From the NCBI GenBank assembly GCA_023375675.1, contig JALQBC010000040.1, positions 248,001 through 312,000 of the forward strand: a stretch of 64,000 nt of DNA, given 5' to 3'. Within the stretch, counting starts at the first letter, position 1, and each line of letters starts with the position of its first letter. A program made the translations under genes and the position numbers. The notes below the pieces were generated by a model, which saw only the letters and a list, made by a program, of their open reading frames with translations, did not search any database and was not told where the DNA came from. Shown one piece after another: positions 34,599 through 46,068 of the stretch. Origin of the DNA: Cytospora piceicola. Lineage: Eukaryota > Ascomycota > Sordariomycetes > Diaporthales > Cytosporaceae.

Positions 34599-36921
34599 CT
34601 TGGATGTGTTTGTAGGTGAGATTTGGGGAAAAGAGAGGATGGGTTGGGCAGGATATCCTAGATACAACAGAGTCGGACCATCAGCGGAAGGTCTCGAAAT
34701 ATATGTATGACGTTGGTCGGGGCAACTTACAGGGCTTCAATTGGCAACTGATCTTTGAGGGTGAGTGTGGTTTGATGGGGAATCTTTGGATTGTCCGAAG
34801 GGGAAGAGCTTCGGTTTGCTACGTAGGATCTGGAGGAGCTGCAGGACCAATGACGGAATGGGTGGCATTTTGTGGCCTGACCCTTGAGGCATGAACTGGC
34901 AGAAATGGCAGAACTGGCAGAACTGGGCATTTGCAGAACTGGTGGATTCCCGGACATCAACAAAGAGCAGGGGGAGACCTGGGGGGAGGGGGATTGGCCA
35001 TATGGGGCTCTCTCAGCCAATCAAACTACATGCTTGTTTACCTAAATTACCTAGCAGCTGCCTAGGTAGATGTTATGGCAGAGGAAAGCTAGGGCAACCC
35101 TGAAGCAGTCAGTGGCTCTGGATCTTTCGAATTATAATTCTGAGGTTGGGTTTGGTAATGCTCTGTTCTTCACTGTGCACATTGATCAGTACTGGCTTTA
35201 TTAAACCATACTAAGGCCTTGAGTTGGGGGTCTCATGTCTATGCTACCATACAATGTGTTACCACCGCACCCGTACACTGCGATATATGCACCGTGATAT
35301 ATTTACATATCTAGCTACATACACGAGTGAATCAATCGCCTGGCAATCACCTAGATATTGTCATTTCGAAAGAGTACCCAGGAAGGTCAGTGTTTTGTGT
35401 GAGAATCCAATAGTGTCTTCTTCTTGGCCACCTATAGTCATCTAGGCGGCAAAATGCATGCGAATCACAACTACAAAAGCAAGAACAACTGGGCCCTACA
35501 CAGATAGCAAACAAATGGGAGATGAGAAGATGGTTTGTTTTTCAGGAGTTGAAGGAGTAGAGAACAGCATCAAAGCACTTTGCGGTGTAGTGAAACAGCA
35601 AGGCGCAGAATATCAGTAGTGGAAGATGCTTCATCATGCATCAATCCAATCAGGGGTACCTAGGTCCCTTGAGTCCCAAATGAACCTTGGAACCTTGAAA
35701 CCTTGGAAGCCAGACGGTGTTAGGTACCTAGGCAGGCAAGCAGGTACATAGATTCCTGATCATCTTAATTTGGGCGCATCGGTTCTGGAGATTGCAATAC
35801 AAAAAAAAGAGGCAGAAGCCTTGCAAATTTGCAGATTGGATGGCACGCATTTCAGTGGAAGATGACGTTGTTTCACTGCAACCTGCAACCTGCAGCCTGC
35901 AACCTGATAATAAACAGTTGACAGTGGCGGTGCTGGGAAAAAGGAGAGGCTTCCTTGTTGAGTTGAAACCCAGAACGGGCTGAGGTAATCACGTGCAAAG
36001 TGCAAACGTCCCACGGGCACTATGTATGGTGGTAGGGAGGGAGGTGGGTGGGGTGGGGCCGCACCTGCCCAGGTGTGGTGTGTGTGTGCTTGAGGTGCCA
36101 GGTTGCTCTTTTGCTTTGCCTTTGGGCCTCTCTCGACTGCCCCTGCCCTTAGGCCCCTGTAACTGTTGTCACGCTTGACGGTGCCCCCCAATTTTCCTTC
36201 CTCTCATCCTAACCTGCTACCTGCACTGGAACCTTCCCCATCAACAACCTCAATACACTCCGCTTCCCACACTTCCTTTCCATCTTGCGATACCGTCGAA
36301 ACCACAATCTTTTTGTTGATTTCTTCACAACAATCAAGTCGCAAACCAGAACAAAAACAACTTCCACCTCGTTCCTTAGCAACAGGTCAGTCTCTTTGCT
36401 TACAGTCACCTTCTCTATCAGCTGCCCCTTTCCCAGAACAAACAGCAGGCCCCCCGCCCTGACATCCAGCTGGTCGCAACGAGAGCGTGGTCTTACCACT
36501 GTCGTCATTTACCAATTTCGTCCTCACGATGCCCCCAGCTGCCCTCCCCATACACACAATGCTTCCCATCCCATACCCTGCCTACAAACAGATCAAACAC
36601 ATTGCAAAGGCGTTTACTGGCTGCTCTGCCTGACGCCCGCACCTGGGGTCGCCGGCCTGGCCCTACGCGCGCAACCCCACCGTTGAGCGGGGAGCCTCCT
36701 TTTTAGTCATGAAGTCAACCAGGCGCAACAGCACCACGGCTCCCAGCTTTCCGATAACGTGTTCAACCATTGTTCTGGCACCATCACCATCTTTCAATCT
36801 ACCACGAGCAACAACAACCTTATCAGCCTCATTTTTGCATCGCGATCTCTGATCGAGCATTTTGCCGCAATACCCGACCTCAGCTGACATCACAACGGTT
36901 TAGACTTCACAAACCGCCAAC
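34599..36921. other. Divergent intergenic region, 2.3 kb
   Basis: This lies between the starts of the ATPase inhibitor and 14-3-3 genes. It contains TGGCAGAAC direct repeats near 34895-34925 and CCTAGGTA-type motifs near 35045, 35655 and 35722. A CT-rich stretch from about 36180 to 36900 is presumably the 5' leader of the 14-3-3 gene, where a leader intron is possible but not resolved. No coding frame is convincing. Confidence 0.6.
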
Positions 36922-37970
36922 ATGGGTCACGAAGACGCCGTCTACCTGGCCAAGCTCGCCGAGCAGGCTGAGCGCTATGAGGGTACGTACACACGCTGTC
37001 TGGCATTTGATGAGCGGCACTCGCTGACTTTGTTTTGACAGAGATGGTCGAGAACATGAAGATTGTCGCTTCCGAGGACCGGGACCTGACCGTTGAGGAG
37101 CGAAACCTGCTTTCCGTCGCCTACAAGAACGTCATTGGCGCTCGTCGTGCTTCTTGGAGAATCGTCACGTCTATTGAGCAGAAGGAGGAGTCTAAGGGCA
37201 ACAGCACCCAGGTTACTCTGATCAAGGAGTACCGTCAGAAGATCGAGGCCGAGCTGGCCAAGATCTGCGAGGACATCCTCGAGGTCCTCGACCAGCACCT
37301 GATTCCCTCCGCTAAGTCCGGAGAGTCTAAGGTGTTCTACCACAAGATGTAAGATATATCCGTTCTCCCATGGTTCATTCGCATCGATAACTGACAGAGA
37401 ACGACAACAGGAAGGGTGACTACCACCGTTACCTCGCCGAGTTCGCCGTCGGTGACAAGCGCAAGGACTCTGCCGACAAGTCCCTCGATGCCTACAAGGC
37501 CGCCACCGAGGTCGCCCAGACTGAGCTCCCCCCTACACACCCCATCCGCCTGGGTCTTGCCCTCAACTTCTCCGTCTTCTACTACGAGATCTTGAACGCT
37601 CCCGACCAGGCCTGCCACCTTGCCAAGCAGGCTTTCGACGATGCTATTGCCGGTGAGTTGAAACCGGAACGAAATTTGGTAGATTTTGATCTTAATATCG
37701 ATACTAATGTGATAACCACAGAGCTTGATACCCTGTCCGAGGAGAGCTACAAGGACTCCACCCTCATCATGCAGCTTCTCCGTGACAACCTGGTTAGTAC
37801 ACCCCCAACCTAGTACGTTGGTGCAGCAGCTGACAATAATTTAGACCCTCTGGACTTCATCTGATGCCGAGGCTGCCCCTGCCGCGTCGAATGCTCCCGC
37901 TGAGGCCGCCCCCGCGGCTGAGGAGAAGGCCGATGAGCCTGCTCCGGAGGAGGCCAAGGTCGCTGAGTAA
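36922..37970 (+). CDS. 14-3-3 protein
   Basis: A dimeric adaptor that binds phospho-Ser/Thr motifs on kinases, metabolic enzymes and transcription factors in cytoplasm and nucleus. Exons are 36922-36982, 37042-37348, 37411-37652, 37722-37792 and 37845-37970, giving 268 aa; every junction is GT-AG and in frame. It shows both family signatures: [20 protein letters not shown] (first) and [20 protein letters not shown] (second). The ligand-groove residues are present (K in SVAYKN, R in ARRAS, and the RY of YHRYLAEF). The divergent tail after the last helix is Ala/Glu/Pro-rich, typical of fungal 14-3-3 proteins. It starts at [20 protein letters not shown]. Yeast homologues are Bmh1/Bmh2; no second copy is in this window. 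Confidence 0.97.
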
Positions 37971-38645
37971 AGCAAGCAAGGCGAGACGCGTTCCCCTCTA
38001 TTGTCGTGGCCGGACTGGTTTACAGTGGTTGATCCCCTTTGGAGGAATTCGGTGTCATCGGAGTGTGGTTTCGGAGAAATCAAAGAAATGCGGCATGGTT
38101 TAACGCAAATACACAAAACCCGGCGATTTTCAAGTCATTCACAACAGGGCTATGAGACATTTTTTGGAGTTTTCCTCCCTACAAAGTGCTCTTATCTAGA
38201 CTCCTAATGCGTTGATGGACTCCGAGGTCGTCTGGACAATACAGCTGACTTTACCCTTGATTTTACACTGATGGTTTTTTTAATGATCCCCCTCATTTCT
38301 AACTCGGACTACATAGTCTAAGTAATTCATTGGAATGTGTATCTTCTACCTGATATAAGCGGAATGAAACTGCGAACGGTGTCTCGTGACTCGATGTCTG
38401 CCTCTGCTACTCCCATCCCATAAAATCAATAGCGTCAGGTAGATTCGCATCTCACGATGCGGCTCAGGCGTTCTGTTGTCACCCGCTCCGTCAGAGCCTC
38501 CTGTAGCCCAATTATTCAGAAGGCCTCCTAACCCCAAACCTCTTTCGGACGTAAGCATAGGCTATTGCGTAAGACGATGATAGTGGGAGTATGCTTTTGT
38601 GTGATATGGCTCTTATGCGGCCACTACGCACGCGTCCTTCCCCTC
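37971..38645. other. Convergent 3' spacer, 0.7 kb
   Basis: Presumed 3' UTRs of the 14-3-3 and DPH4 genes. No gene or notable repeat is seen. Confidence 0.6.
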
Positions 38646-39272
38646 TCATCCCGGCTGCTTCGCGGAGACTTCTCCCTCCTCCCCACCGTCACCACCATCA
38701 TCATCTTCAACAATAGCAAAACAAACTCGCAACCACAGACTACAGTCCTGGCAGCCCACAATCAGCTCGCCCAGGTCACCGGCCTCCTCGAGATCCTCCT
38801 CGCCAAAGGCGAAGCCTTGCTCGTTGCCACACCGACAGGGCCTGAACCAGTGCGTCTCCCCTGTTTCCGGCGACTCGGAGTACTCCAGGTCGTCGAGGTC
38901 GATGGTCTCTATGCCGGTCTGGAAGGCGGACTGGGAGGGCCTGGAGGGGTTGTTCTGGTGCTGCGTGAGGACGAGGTGGCGGTCGTATTCGGCGCGCGAG
39001 GGCGGGCTGGCGAGGGTCGTGTAGGCGCGGGTTATCTGGTCGACTGTGTATGTGGGCTTTGACGTGGATGTGGCAGCGGCGGTAGTAGGCCTTGAGGTGT
39101 AGGTGCTGGCGGCGGGACGTGGAATTGGGTTCTGTTGGGCCTTGTCTGGGTGGTGGCGGAGCAGGGCGCGGTGGTAGGCCTGTTTTATGATCTGGGGTAT
39201 TTGTTCTTTATTTGAGTCCTCTAGGAGGCTCTTGGGGAGGGATAGGACCTCATAGTGGGTGGGCTCCGTCAT
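38646..39272 (-). CDS. DPH4: Diphthamide biosynthesis protein 4 (J-domain/CSL zinc finger co-chaperone)
   Basis: It supports the first step of diphthamide synthesis on elongation factor 2, as an iron-binding J-protein working with Dph3. It is a single exon of 208 aa. The J domain covers residues 5-100, with the HPD motif at 41-43 (RALLRHHPDKAQQ), interrupted by a Thr/Ser/Pro-rich insertion (about 50-75) before the last helix (VDQITRAYTTLASPPSRAEY). The CSL-type zinc finger follows, with Cys 146 and 148 (FRPCRCGNEQGF) and Cys 174 and 177 (IVGCQDCSLWLRV). The acidic Gly/Asp-rich tail is not conserved. The combination of J domain and CSL finger is specific to DPH4, which makes the call firm. The shadow frame on the + strand is not a gene. 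Confidence 0.95.
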   Translation of the reverse strand: MTEPTHYEVLSLPKSLLEDSNKEQIPQIIKQAYHRALLRHHPDKAQQNPIPRPAASTYTSRPTTAAATSTSKPTYTVDQITRAYTTLASPPSRAEYDRHLVLTQHQNNPSRPSQSAFQTGIETIDLDDLEYSESPETGETHWFRPCRCGNEQGFAFGEEDLEEAGDLGELIVGCQDCSLWLRVCFAIVEDDDGGDGGEEGEVSAKQPG

Positions 39273-39706
39273 GGTAGTTTTGGAGTTGTGGTGATGGTGA
39301 TGTATATACTTCAGGCTGAGATTTCGGTATGAGATTTTTGCTAAACTTAAAGGCTTGAGTCACGTGCTACAGGTGCTCGAACGGCATATAGTGAAGGACT
39401 GACATGTGCCGGGTCTGGGAAAGGGAAGGGGAAACATGAAATCGAGAGAGAGGTTTGGATGTGCTGGGGGCGATGAGAAGGTATTGGGAAAACATGTGAA
39501 GGCAAGGCGTGGAGATGCAGAAGTGCGGCCCCCCCGGATATTTGACTATTGATACACTCCCGAAGTCACTTGCGCGTTGGAGACTGGAGACCGGATCTTG
39601 TCATGGAAGCCGTCGATATTCTCGACGTGGGATATTTCTCTCGGTGGATTCAATTTGGATATATTTCCGTCCTTCTCGAGAAAACTTATGATAACCATGG
39701 CACCAT
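39273..39706. other. Intergenic spacer, 0.4 kb
   Basis: This lies between the DPH4 start and the end of the mL59 gene, both on the minus strand. It should hold the DPH4 promoter. No feature is seen. Confidence 0.55.
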
Positions 39707-40344
39707 TTATTTGGGCCACTTGGTCCAGTTCTTCCGTCCGACCTGCCATGATTGTCAGCACAGCTCTGGAACCACACGAGGACGAGACTCTCCAACTTAC
39801 CGCTTTCCATTCCCTGATAAGCGCCGGCATCTTGAGCATGGCCTCTCTCCTCTTCTCCATCCTGTTTCACGAAGTCAGCCCATGACGTCCCTCCCAACAG
39901 CGACCTTTCCCGGAACAGAAGAACCGCCTCGACGAATACATACTTCACAGCCATCTGCCTCTCGTGGATCTTTCCCTTGACCTTCTGGTCCACACCGGTA
40001 CCCTTGACCCTCAGGCCATACTTGACGCGGTGCTTCAGCTGCTCCTCCGTCTTCTTGGGCGTGAAGGGCAGCAGCTCCTCGACGCCGTGGTTGCGGGCCT
40101 GCTTGACGAGGTCGGCCTGCCGCCGCAGCGAGTAGACGGGGTCGTGCGTCCTGCCCGTGGCCGAGTGCTTCTTGGGCAGGAACGGGTTCGCCCGGTCCGC
40201 CTGGTAGCCCGTCCTGGGGTAGGCGCCGTTCGGGAGGGGGTCGAGGATCCGCGAGGGCGGGTAGCGGGCGAAGAACCTCTGCAGCTTGGGCGGGAGGGTC
40301 TTGGCCATGGAGATGTAATGCGAGGCCGTCGTGCTGGTCGCCAT
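39707..40344 (-). CDS. MRPL25: Mitochondrial large ribosomal subunit protein mL59 (yeast Mrpl25)
   Basis: A structural protein of the fungal mitochondrial 54S ribosomal subunit. Exons on the minus strand are 40344-39944, 39861-39801 and 39742-39707, giving 165 aa against 157 in yeast. The family core is clear: LPPKLQRFFARYPPSRI, then NPFLPKKHSATGRTHDPVYS, LRRQADLVKQARNHGVEELL. The second exon gives MEKRREAMLKMPALIREWKA and the third VGRKNWTKWPK and the stop. Both small exons are needed for the conserved end, and unspliced reading drifts into unrelated sequence. The start at 40344 (MATSTTASHYISMAKT) is chosen. An in-frame ATG at 40512 would add 56 residues with no family counterpart, though it could also be a longer form. 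Confidence 0.9.
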
Positions 40345-40913
40345 TGTGGAATATGTCGGCCGCCCCTCCTCCTCCTGAGACGCGGATCTTCTTTCTGTGG
40401 TGGTAAAGGGCTGGGCGGGTGAGTTGGGGTCGGTTTGCGGTGCGCCGGGGTTCTCTTGTTCGGAGGCGTTATGCGATATGCGATTGATGCTTATGCTTAT
40501 GCTGCAGCTCAAAATTCGGCCGCCTTTGCGACTCGTTAGCTCGCGGCAGGCAGTAAGTCGCGTCTACTGTGAAGAAAGCCGATAAGGCTGTGCACGGTTC
40601 ATCGGTCTGCGATAAGCTTTTTACTTGGCCTGTGATGGTATGGTGGGCGTCTGGAGACGGTACCGACCCAACTCACCTTGGCCAACTCATCTTCCCCCAT
40701 ATCCCACTCGATCAACTCCCGTACTCTCTTTCTCAAGCATACTCTCGAAAAGGAATTCGTCGACACGCTTTTACATAAAAAGAAGGGACCAGTGACCCCG
40801 ACGAGAGTGCCACACGGGGTTTTATCACATACGCCCCCAGTGAAGGCGCCCAAGTAGTCAGACCAATATCTCCCCAGAAAACAGACTTCGGGACAGTTTC
40901 AGCCGTTTTCAAG
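40345..40913. other. Divergent promoter region, 0.57 kb
   Basis: A compact spacer between the starts of the mL59 and PRP28 genes that must carry both promoters. No clear regulatory motif stands out. Confidence 0.6.
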
Positions 40914-43082
40914 ATGGCTGGGCTCGACGCGGCCAATGGCAGCAATGCGACCAAAAAGAAGGCCCCCCTAGACTTGGAGGAGTTGATCAGGAAGAAAAAG
41001 GAGGCCTCTGCAGCGGCAGCCAAGCCCAAATTCATGACAAAGGCCCAGAGGGAGGCGCGCGCTGCAAAACTGGCTGAAGAGGAGAAGGCAAAGGAAGAAG
41101 AGAGGGAACGAGAGCGGAGAGAAGCGGCCGAGAAATCACGAAGAGAGTTTGAGGCTCGACCCAACTCCAACTATAATTCAAACTCCAAGAATTATTCGTC
41201 GGCCATACCTACTGGTCCCAAGGCTATGCGCCAGAATGGAATGCCCAACGGACAACAGTCGAATGGTGAAAAGAAGAAGGACGTGGACACCAAAAAGAAC
41301 AACGGCGGGAAGAGGACACTAGAGGACGATGAGGATACACTCCGAAGAGAGAGATATACCGGCCCACAAGTAAACGAGAGCACCTTTTCGGCGAACAAGA
41401 AGCGAAAGAGGACGGGAAACAAGTTCAATTTCGAGTGGGATGCGGGAGAAGACACCAGCAAAGATTACGACCCGATCTACGCACAAAAGGCATCCTCGTT
41501 CATCGGTGCAGCCAAGTTGGCTGGATTTGGTGAGGAGATGGCAGAAGAGAACGCGCAAAAGTATGCCCGCGAGCTGGCAAAGACAGATCCTAGACGCGCG
41601 AAGGAGTACCTCGAGCAGTTCGAGGCAGCCAAGGTGAAGTCGGCAGCCCGAAGCACTCTTGGCAAACATTGGTCGGAGAAGAGCCTCAAGGAGATGCGCG
41701 AAAGAGACTGGCGTATCTTCAAGGAAGACTTTGGCATTGCTACAAAGGGTGGAGCAATTCCAAACCCCATGCGAAGCTGGGAGGAATCCGACTTGCCCAA
41801 CGAGTTGTTGCAAGTAATCCACCAAGTGGGCTACGATGAACCTTCAGCTATTCAAAGAGCTGCGATTCCTATTGCGCTACAAGCGCGCGACCTGATAGGT
41901 GTTGCCGTGACAGGTTCAGGAAAGACAGCGGCTTTCCTTCTCCCTCTGTTGGTCTACATCCGCAACCTTCCAGCACTCGACGAGTACACCAAGGCGGATG
42001 GTCCATACGCGCTCATTCTTGCCCCGACTCGTGAGTTGGCACAGCAAATCGAAACAGAGGCAAAGAAGTTTGCTGAACCACTGGGCTTTAACACCGTGAG
42101 TATCGTTGGTGGTCACTCACTGGAAGAGCAAGCCTTCGCTTTGAGGAACGGTGCGGAGATTATTGTGGCAACGCCAGGTCGTCTCGTGGACTGTATCGAA
42201 AGGCGTCTTCTGGTCCTCTCTCAATGTTGCTACATCGTTATGGATGAGGCAGACCGCATGATTGACCTTGGTTTCGAGGACGCATTGAACAAGATCCTTG
42301 ATGCTCTCCCCGTCACCAACGAGAAACCAGACACGGATGAGGCAGAAAACGCCGTGCTCATGAAGCAGAAGATCGGCCTGAGAGACCTCAAATACAGGCA
42401 AACTATGATGTACACAGCTACGATGCCTCCCTTGGTCGAAAAGATTGCCAAAAAGTACCTCCGACGCCCGGCCATCGTGACCATCGGAAACATCGGCGAG
42501 GCCGTCGACACGGTCGAGCAGCGTGTTGAATTTGTCGGCGGCGAGGACAAGCGCAAGAAGCGCCTCGGCGAGATTCTCGGTTCTGGCCAGTTCGATCCGC
42601 CCATCATTGTCTTCGTCAACATCAAGCGGAACTGTGACACCGTTGCACGCGACATCAAGCGGATGGGCTTCAACGCCGTCACGCTGCATGGTAGCAAGAC
42701 GCAGGAACAAAGAGAGCAGGCCCTGGACGCCGTACGCAAGGGCGAGGCAAAGATCCTGGTTGCCACGGATCTCGCTGGTCGTGGTATCGATGTGCCCGAC
42801 GTTTCGCTGGTCGTCAACTTCAACATGGCCATGAGCATCGAGGCCTATACTCATCGTATCGGTCGAACAGGTCGTGCGGGCAAGAGCGGTGTTGCGATCA
42901 CGTTCCTGGGCAGCGAGGACGACGACGTGAAGTATGACCTGAGGCAGATGATCATGAAGTCGCCGATCTCGAAGGTGCCGGATGAGCTGAGGAGGGACCC
43001 GGCGGCGCAACAGAAGCCGGTAAGGGGGAGGAAGATGGATACGGGTGCGCCTGCATTTGGAGGAAAGGGGGCGGCATGGTAG
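40914..43082 (+). CDS. PRP28: Pre-mRNA splicing DEAD-box RNA helicase PRP28 (DDX23)
   Basis: A nuclear ATP-dependent helicase that exchanges U1 for U6 at the 5' splice site during spliceosome activation. It is an intronless frame of 722 aa. The N-terminal 280 residues are charged and Lys/Glu/Ala-rich, starting MAGLDAANGSNATKKKAPLD, with the conserved FNFEWDAGEDTSKDYDPIYA segment. Helicase motifs in order are the Q motif (GYDEPSAIQRAAIPI), motif I AVTGSGKTAAF (331-341), Ia PTRELAQQ, Ib TPGRLVD, II DEAD (444-447, VMDEADRMIDLGFE), III as TAT (MYTATMPP, the form usual in PRP28), IV to V (VATDLAGRGIDVPDVSLV) and VI HRIGRTGRAG. All catalytic residues are intact. It ends in a short basic tail. The FEWDAGEDT segment and TAT motif separate it from other DEAD-box proteins. 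Confidence 0.96.
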   Translation: MAGLDAANGSNATKKKAPLDLEELIRKKKEASAAAAKPKFMTKAQREARAAKLAEEEKAKEEERERERREAAEKSRREFEARPNSNYNSNSKNYSSAIPTGPKAMRQNGMPNGQQSNGEKKKDVDTKKNNGGKRTLEDDEDTLRRERYTGPQVNESTFSANKKRKRTGNKFNFEWDAGEDTSKDYDPIYAQKASSFIGAAKLAGFGEEMAEENAQKYARELAKTDPRRAKEYLEQFEAAKVKSAARSTLGKHWSEKSLKEMRERDWRIFKEDFGIATKGGAIPNPMRSWEESDLPNELLQVIHQVGYDEPSAIQRAAIPIALQARDLIGVAVTGSGKTAAFLLPLLVYIRNLPALDEYTKADGPYALILAPTRELAQQIETEAKKFAEPLGFNTVSIVGGHSLEEQAFALRNGAEIIVATPGRLVDCIERRLLVLSQCCYIVMDEADRMIDLGFEDALNKILDALPVTNEKPDTDEAENAVLMKQKIGLRDLKYRQTMMYTATMPPLVEKIAKKYLRRPAIVTIGNIGEAVDTVEQRVEFVGGEDKRKKRLGEILGSGQFDPPIIVFVNIKRNCDTVARDIKRMGFNAVTLHGSKTQEQREQALDAVRKGEAKILVATDLAGRGIDVPDVSLVVNFNMAMSIEAYTHRIGRTGRAGKSGVAITFLGSEDDDVKYDLRQMIMKSPISKVPDELRRDPAAQQKPVRGRKMDTGAPAFGGKGAAW

Positions 43083-44579
43083 ATGTCTACGATAATAGCC
43101 GGAGCACTGGCCATATAACCTCACATATATCAATATCAACCGATCTGGTGGATTAATTACTCGCAGTCCACCCTCTGCATTGCTTTCCTCTCGTGTGTCT
43201 CTCCGTCATAAACTATGACCGACCTACCACATGCCTGATATCAACGTTGAAACGTCGATCAAGAATGTGATTTCCGAAGCAGTCTCGGGTCGGAGTTTAC
43301 AAAGCAAACCTGTGAAGACGATCCCCGTTTTCCACTTACAATCTGGCCCTCTGTTCCACTCGTCAGTTTCTTTGTGTCATGGACTTGCTGGAAATGATGC
43401 GATGCCCACATGGGGGCTCCCCAGCTCCCAGCTGCCGGCTCAGGAAGACCCCATCCAGGGACAGAAACGCCCCCCCACCCCACCGCTAGTCGCATCTGAT
43501 AACTCTAAAAGTACTATGTAAGCTGGAAATCTCTAAAATGACGCCCCCACGAAACCATTTGACGACCCCAGGAGCCTCGCGGCGTAGATTGATTAGCCAC
43601 ATACCACCCTGGTGGGGCACTCAATCGAATTGTTAACATGTTTGAAGTCTTCATCACCAAGTTACCCACCCGGCTGACAACTCGAAACGTCCAGACTGGC
43701 AACCCGTATGAAAGTTAAGCGCCGCAGGCGTCCAAGCAGAGGAATGGACTCTCCCCTCAGGAGTGGGGGGTCATGGTCGCAGATCGCCCAGTACTAAGCA
43801 GAGCGGAAAGGTGGTGATTTGGTGGTTTGTTTAGTATTACCTAGGTAGTGTCTGGTGGTGTTCTTAGGGGCGTCATTTCAGGGTTTTTCGATGTAAACTA
43901 AGAATACCTAGGTACCTAGGTAGTTTATCAGATCCGAGGAATTTGCAGCCTTGGCAGGCCCGGCGCAATCCACATCAATTCGCGGCCTTGGTTATGCCCA
44001 GAGTCTTTTGCTCCCCCTCGCAATCAGATACCACCCGTTCGCAGGTAAACACGACCCGCGATGCCTTGAGGCCGAGTTGATACATTGGTTATTCTTCTTC
44101 TTTTACGCAATGTCCCCTCGACTGCTCCACCTATTATTGTCGTTTGAACCTGGAGGCCAATCTTGACGAGCGTTGACCAAGTCCTGCCTGGCCCCTCTTC
44201 CTGGGCATTTATTATCCTTTTGACGTTGGGCACACTGCCTCGTCGTTTCTGCCTTTCCTAGGCTTCAATCCTTCTTCTTCTTGGCTGTATTATCGTCTCG
44301 GTATCGCTTATACGTATATGCGATAGCTTAAGCCGGGTGTTGTGCCCAGCTCGTGAAGGTGTATCCGCTCTCTAGCAGTTATCATCGACGCTCCTCGGTT
44401 CCTCATTATAGGACTGCGACTGCGCACCTGCGCACGCTGTTGACCTGACCGAGAGTTGAAGTCCACTATTATCGAGCGAATACTTGGTGACCGTTTCGGT
44501 CAGTCAGTGGCCGACACTGCCATCAAGTTCTAGGCATTTCCAAGGGCACACACAGCCCGTTCCCCAACTGCCACTCAAT
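43083..44579. other. Intergenic region, 1.5 kb, upstream of the ornithine carrier
   Basis: This contains the PRP28 3' UTR, TACCTAGGTA motifs at about 43840 and 43907-43923, and the promoter and leader of the carrier gene. I looked for the general amino acid control element TGACTCA and did not find a clear copy. No gene is seen. Confidence 0.55.
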
Positions 44580-45650
44580 ATGAACTCTACAGAACTTCCC
44601 ATGGAGAGCCCTCGCTCGTTACCTATTGCAGGGCCTTTAGACGCCAAACCGCGAACAGCAGCCATGGAATCTATCGAGGACATCCTCTACGGATCGGTGC
44701 GTGCCCTCAATTGCCTTGTCTCATGGACGACGAATTACTAACTACGTTCCACACAGGTTGCCGGTATAGTCGGCAAGTATATCGAGTACCCATTCGACAC
44801 AGTCAAGGTGCGACTTCAATCGCAACCCGACCACCTACCCCTACGATACAAAGGTCCTCTAGACTGCTTCCGGCAGTCAATCAAATCGGATGGACTACGA
44901 GGGCTCTACAACGGGATAAGCGCCCCGCTTGTGGGCGCGGCACTGGAAAACAGCAGCCTGTTCTTCTTCGAACGGCTGGGGCGGGAGACGCTCCTGAAGA
45001 CGGGGTTCTGCGCGCGCGACACGCCCATGCCCCTCCCGGCGCTGTTCTTCACGGGCGCCTTCTCGGGCGTCTTCACGTCCTTTGTGCTGACGCCGATCGA
45101 GCTGGTCAAGTGCAAGATCCAGGTGCCGGACACGGAGCCCGGGGCGCCCAAGAAGGCGCCGCTCAAGCCGATGGCCGTGATCCGGGACATCTTCCGGCAC
45201 GACGGGTTCCTGGGGTTCTGGCACGGGCAGATGGGCACGCTGATCCGGGAGGCGGGCGGGTGCGCGGCGTGGTTTGGGTCCAAGGAGACGACGTCCAAGC
45301 TCTTCCTGCACCAAAACCTCAAGAAGGCGACGTCGCAGGCGGAGAGGGACCGGGTCCTGGAGAACCCGCTGCCGCTGTGGCAGCAGGCGGTGGCGGGCGC
45401 GTCGGCGGGCGTGTCGTACAACTTCCTGTTCTTCCCGGCCGACACGGTCAAGTCGCGCATGCAGACGGCGGCCAGCGGGGGGCCGGTGGCGAGGAGGACG
45501 TTCCGGGCCGAGTCGGTCGCGCTGTGGAACCAGGCCGGGTGGAGGGGGTTCTACAGGGGCTGCGGCATCACGTGCGTGCGGTCGGCGCCCAGCTCGGCGT
45601 TCATTTTCATGGTGTTTGATGGTTTGAAGACGTACATGCCGCTTTCGTGA
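44580..45650 (+). CDS. arg-13: Mitochondrial ornithine carrier (ORT1/ARG-13 type)
   Basis: An inner-membrane carrier that exchanges matrix ornithine for cytosolic ornithine/H+ or basic amino acids, feeding arginine synthesis. Exons are 44580-44696 and 44757-45650, giving 336 aa. Three tandem carrier repeats are present, with signatures [26 protein letters not shown] and [13 protein letters not shown]. Each has the PX(D/E)XX(K/R) salt-bridge motif and two hydrophobic helices. The segments [20 protein letters not shown] and [20 protein letters not shown] match the ornithine/arginine carrier subgroup of Neurospora ARG-13 and yeast Ort1. The N-terminal 28 residues before [10 protein letters not shown] are not conserved; an internal ATG at 44664 is an alternative start. 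The codons of exon 2 are very GC-rich at third positions, creating long shadow frames. Substrate is inferred from similarity. Confidence 0.92.
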
Positions 45651-46068
45651 GTGCGTGGAATAGATACCCTGAAGGCATTTATAGGGAGAGGGATCTTGGT
45701 CGCGACACAGGCGACGGGGTCATCGGTAGATATTTTAGTGGCCTTTGATGGCATAGGGGTCATGAACTCTTGTGGTGGAAAACGTATATGTATCTACACG
45801 TACTTCTACGCGCAGTTGGTTTTTATGAGACAACCCAAATCCAATACCCTCGCAGCTGGTGATGGAACTTTGTACAATTTGTGTCTATGAAATATTGCGA
45901 ATACCTTCACTCTAGGACAATACTTGCCAGTGCTTATCTACGGATCAAGTTACTTTAGAGTCACATATTAAGATTCACAACAGTTTCATTCCTTGTGCTG
46001 TTGACTGGTTTACAATTCCATCGCGAGCAGGAAGGCTCTCCCATGCCCCCGGTACTTCAGTCGCCCGC
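45651..46068. other. Convergent 3' spacer, 0.4 kb
   Basis: This lies between the stop codons of the ornithine carrier and TspO genes. Presumed 3' UTRs; nothing else is seen. Confidence 0.6.

Noticed and set aside
44711..45619. 302-residue + strand frame overlapping the ornithine carrier
   Set aside because: Shadow of the GC-rich carrier exon in another frame: Gly/Arg/Ala-rich with no family resemblance, while the carrier frame has three intact signatures.
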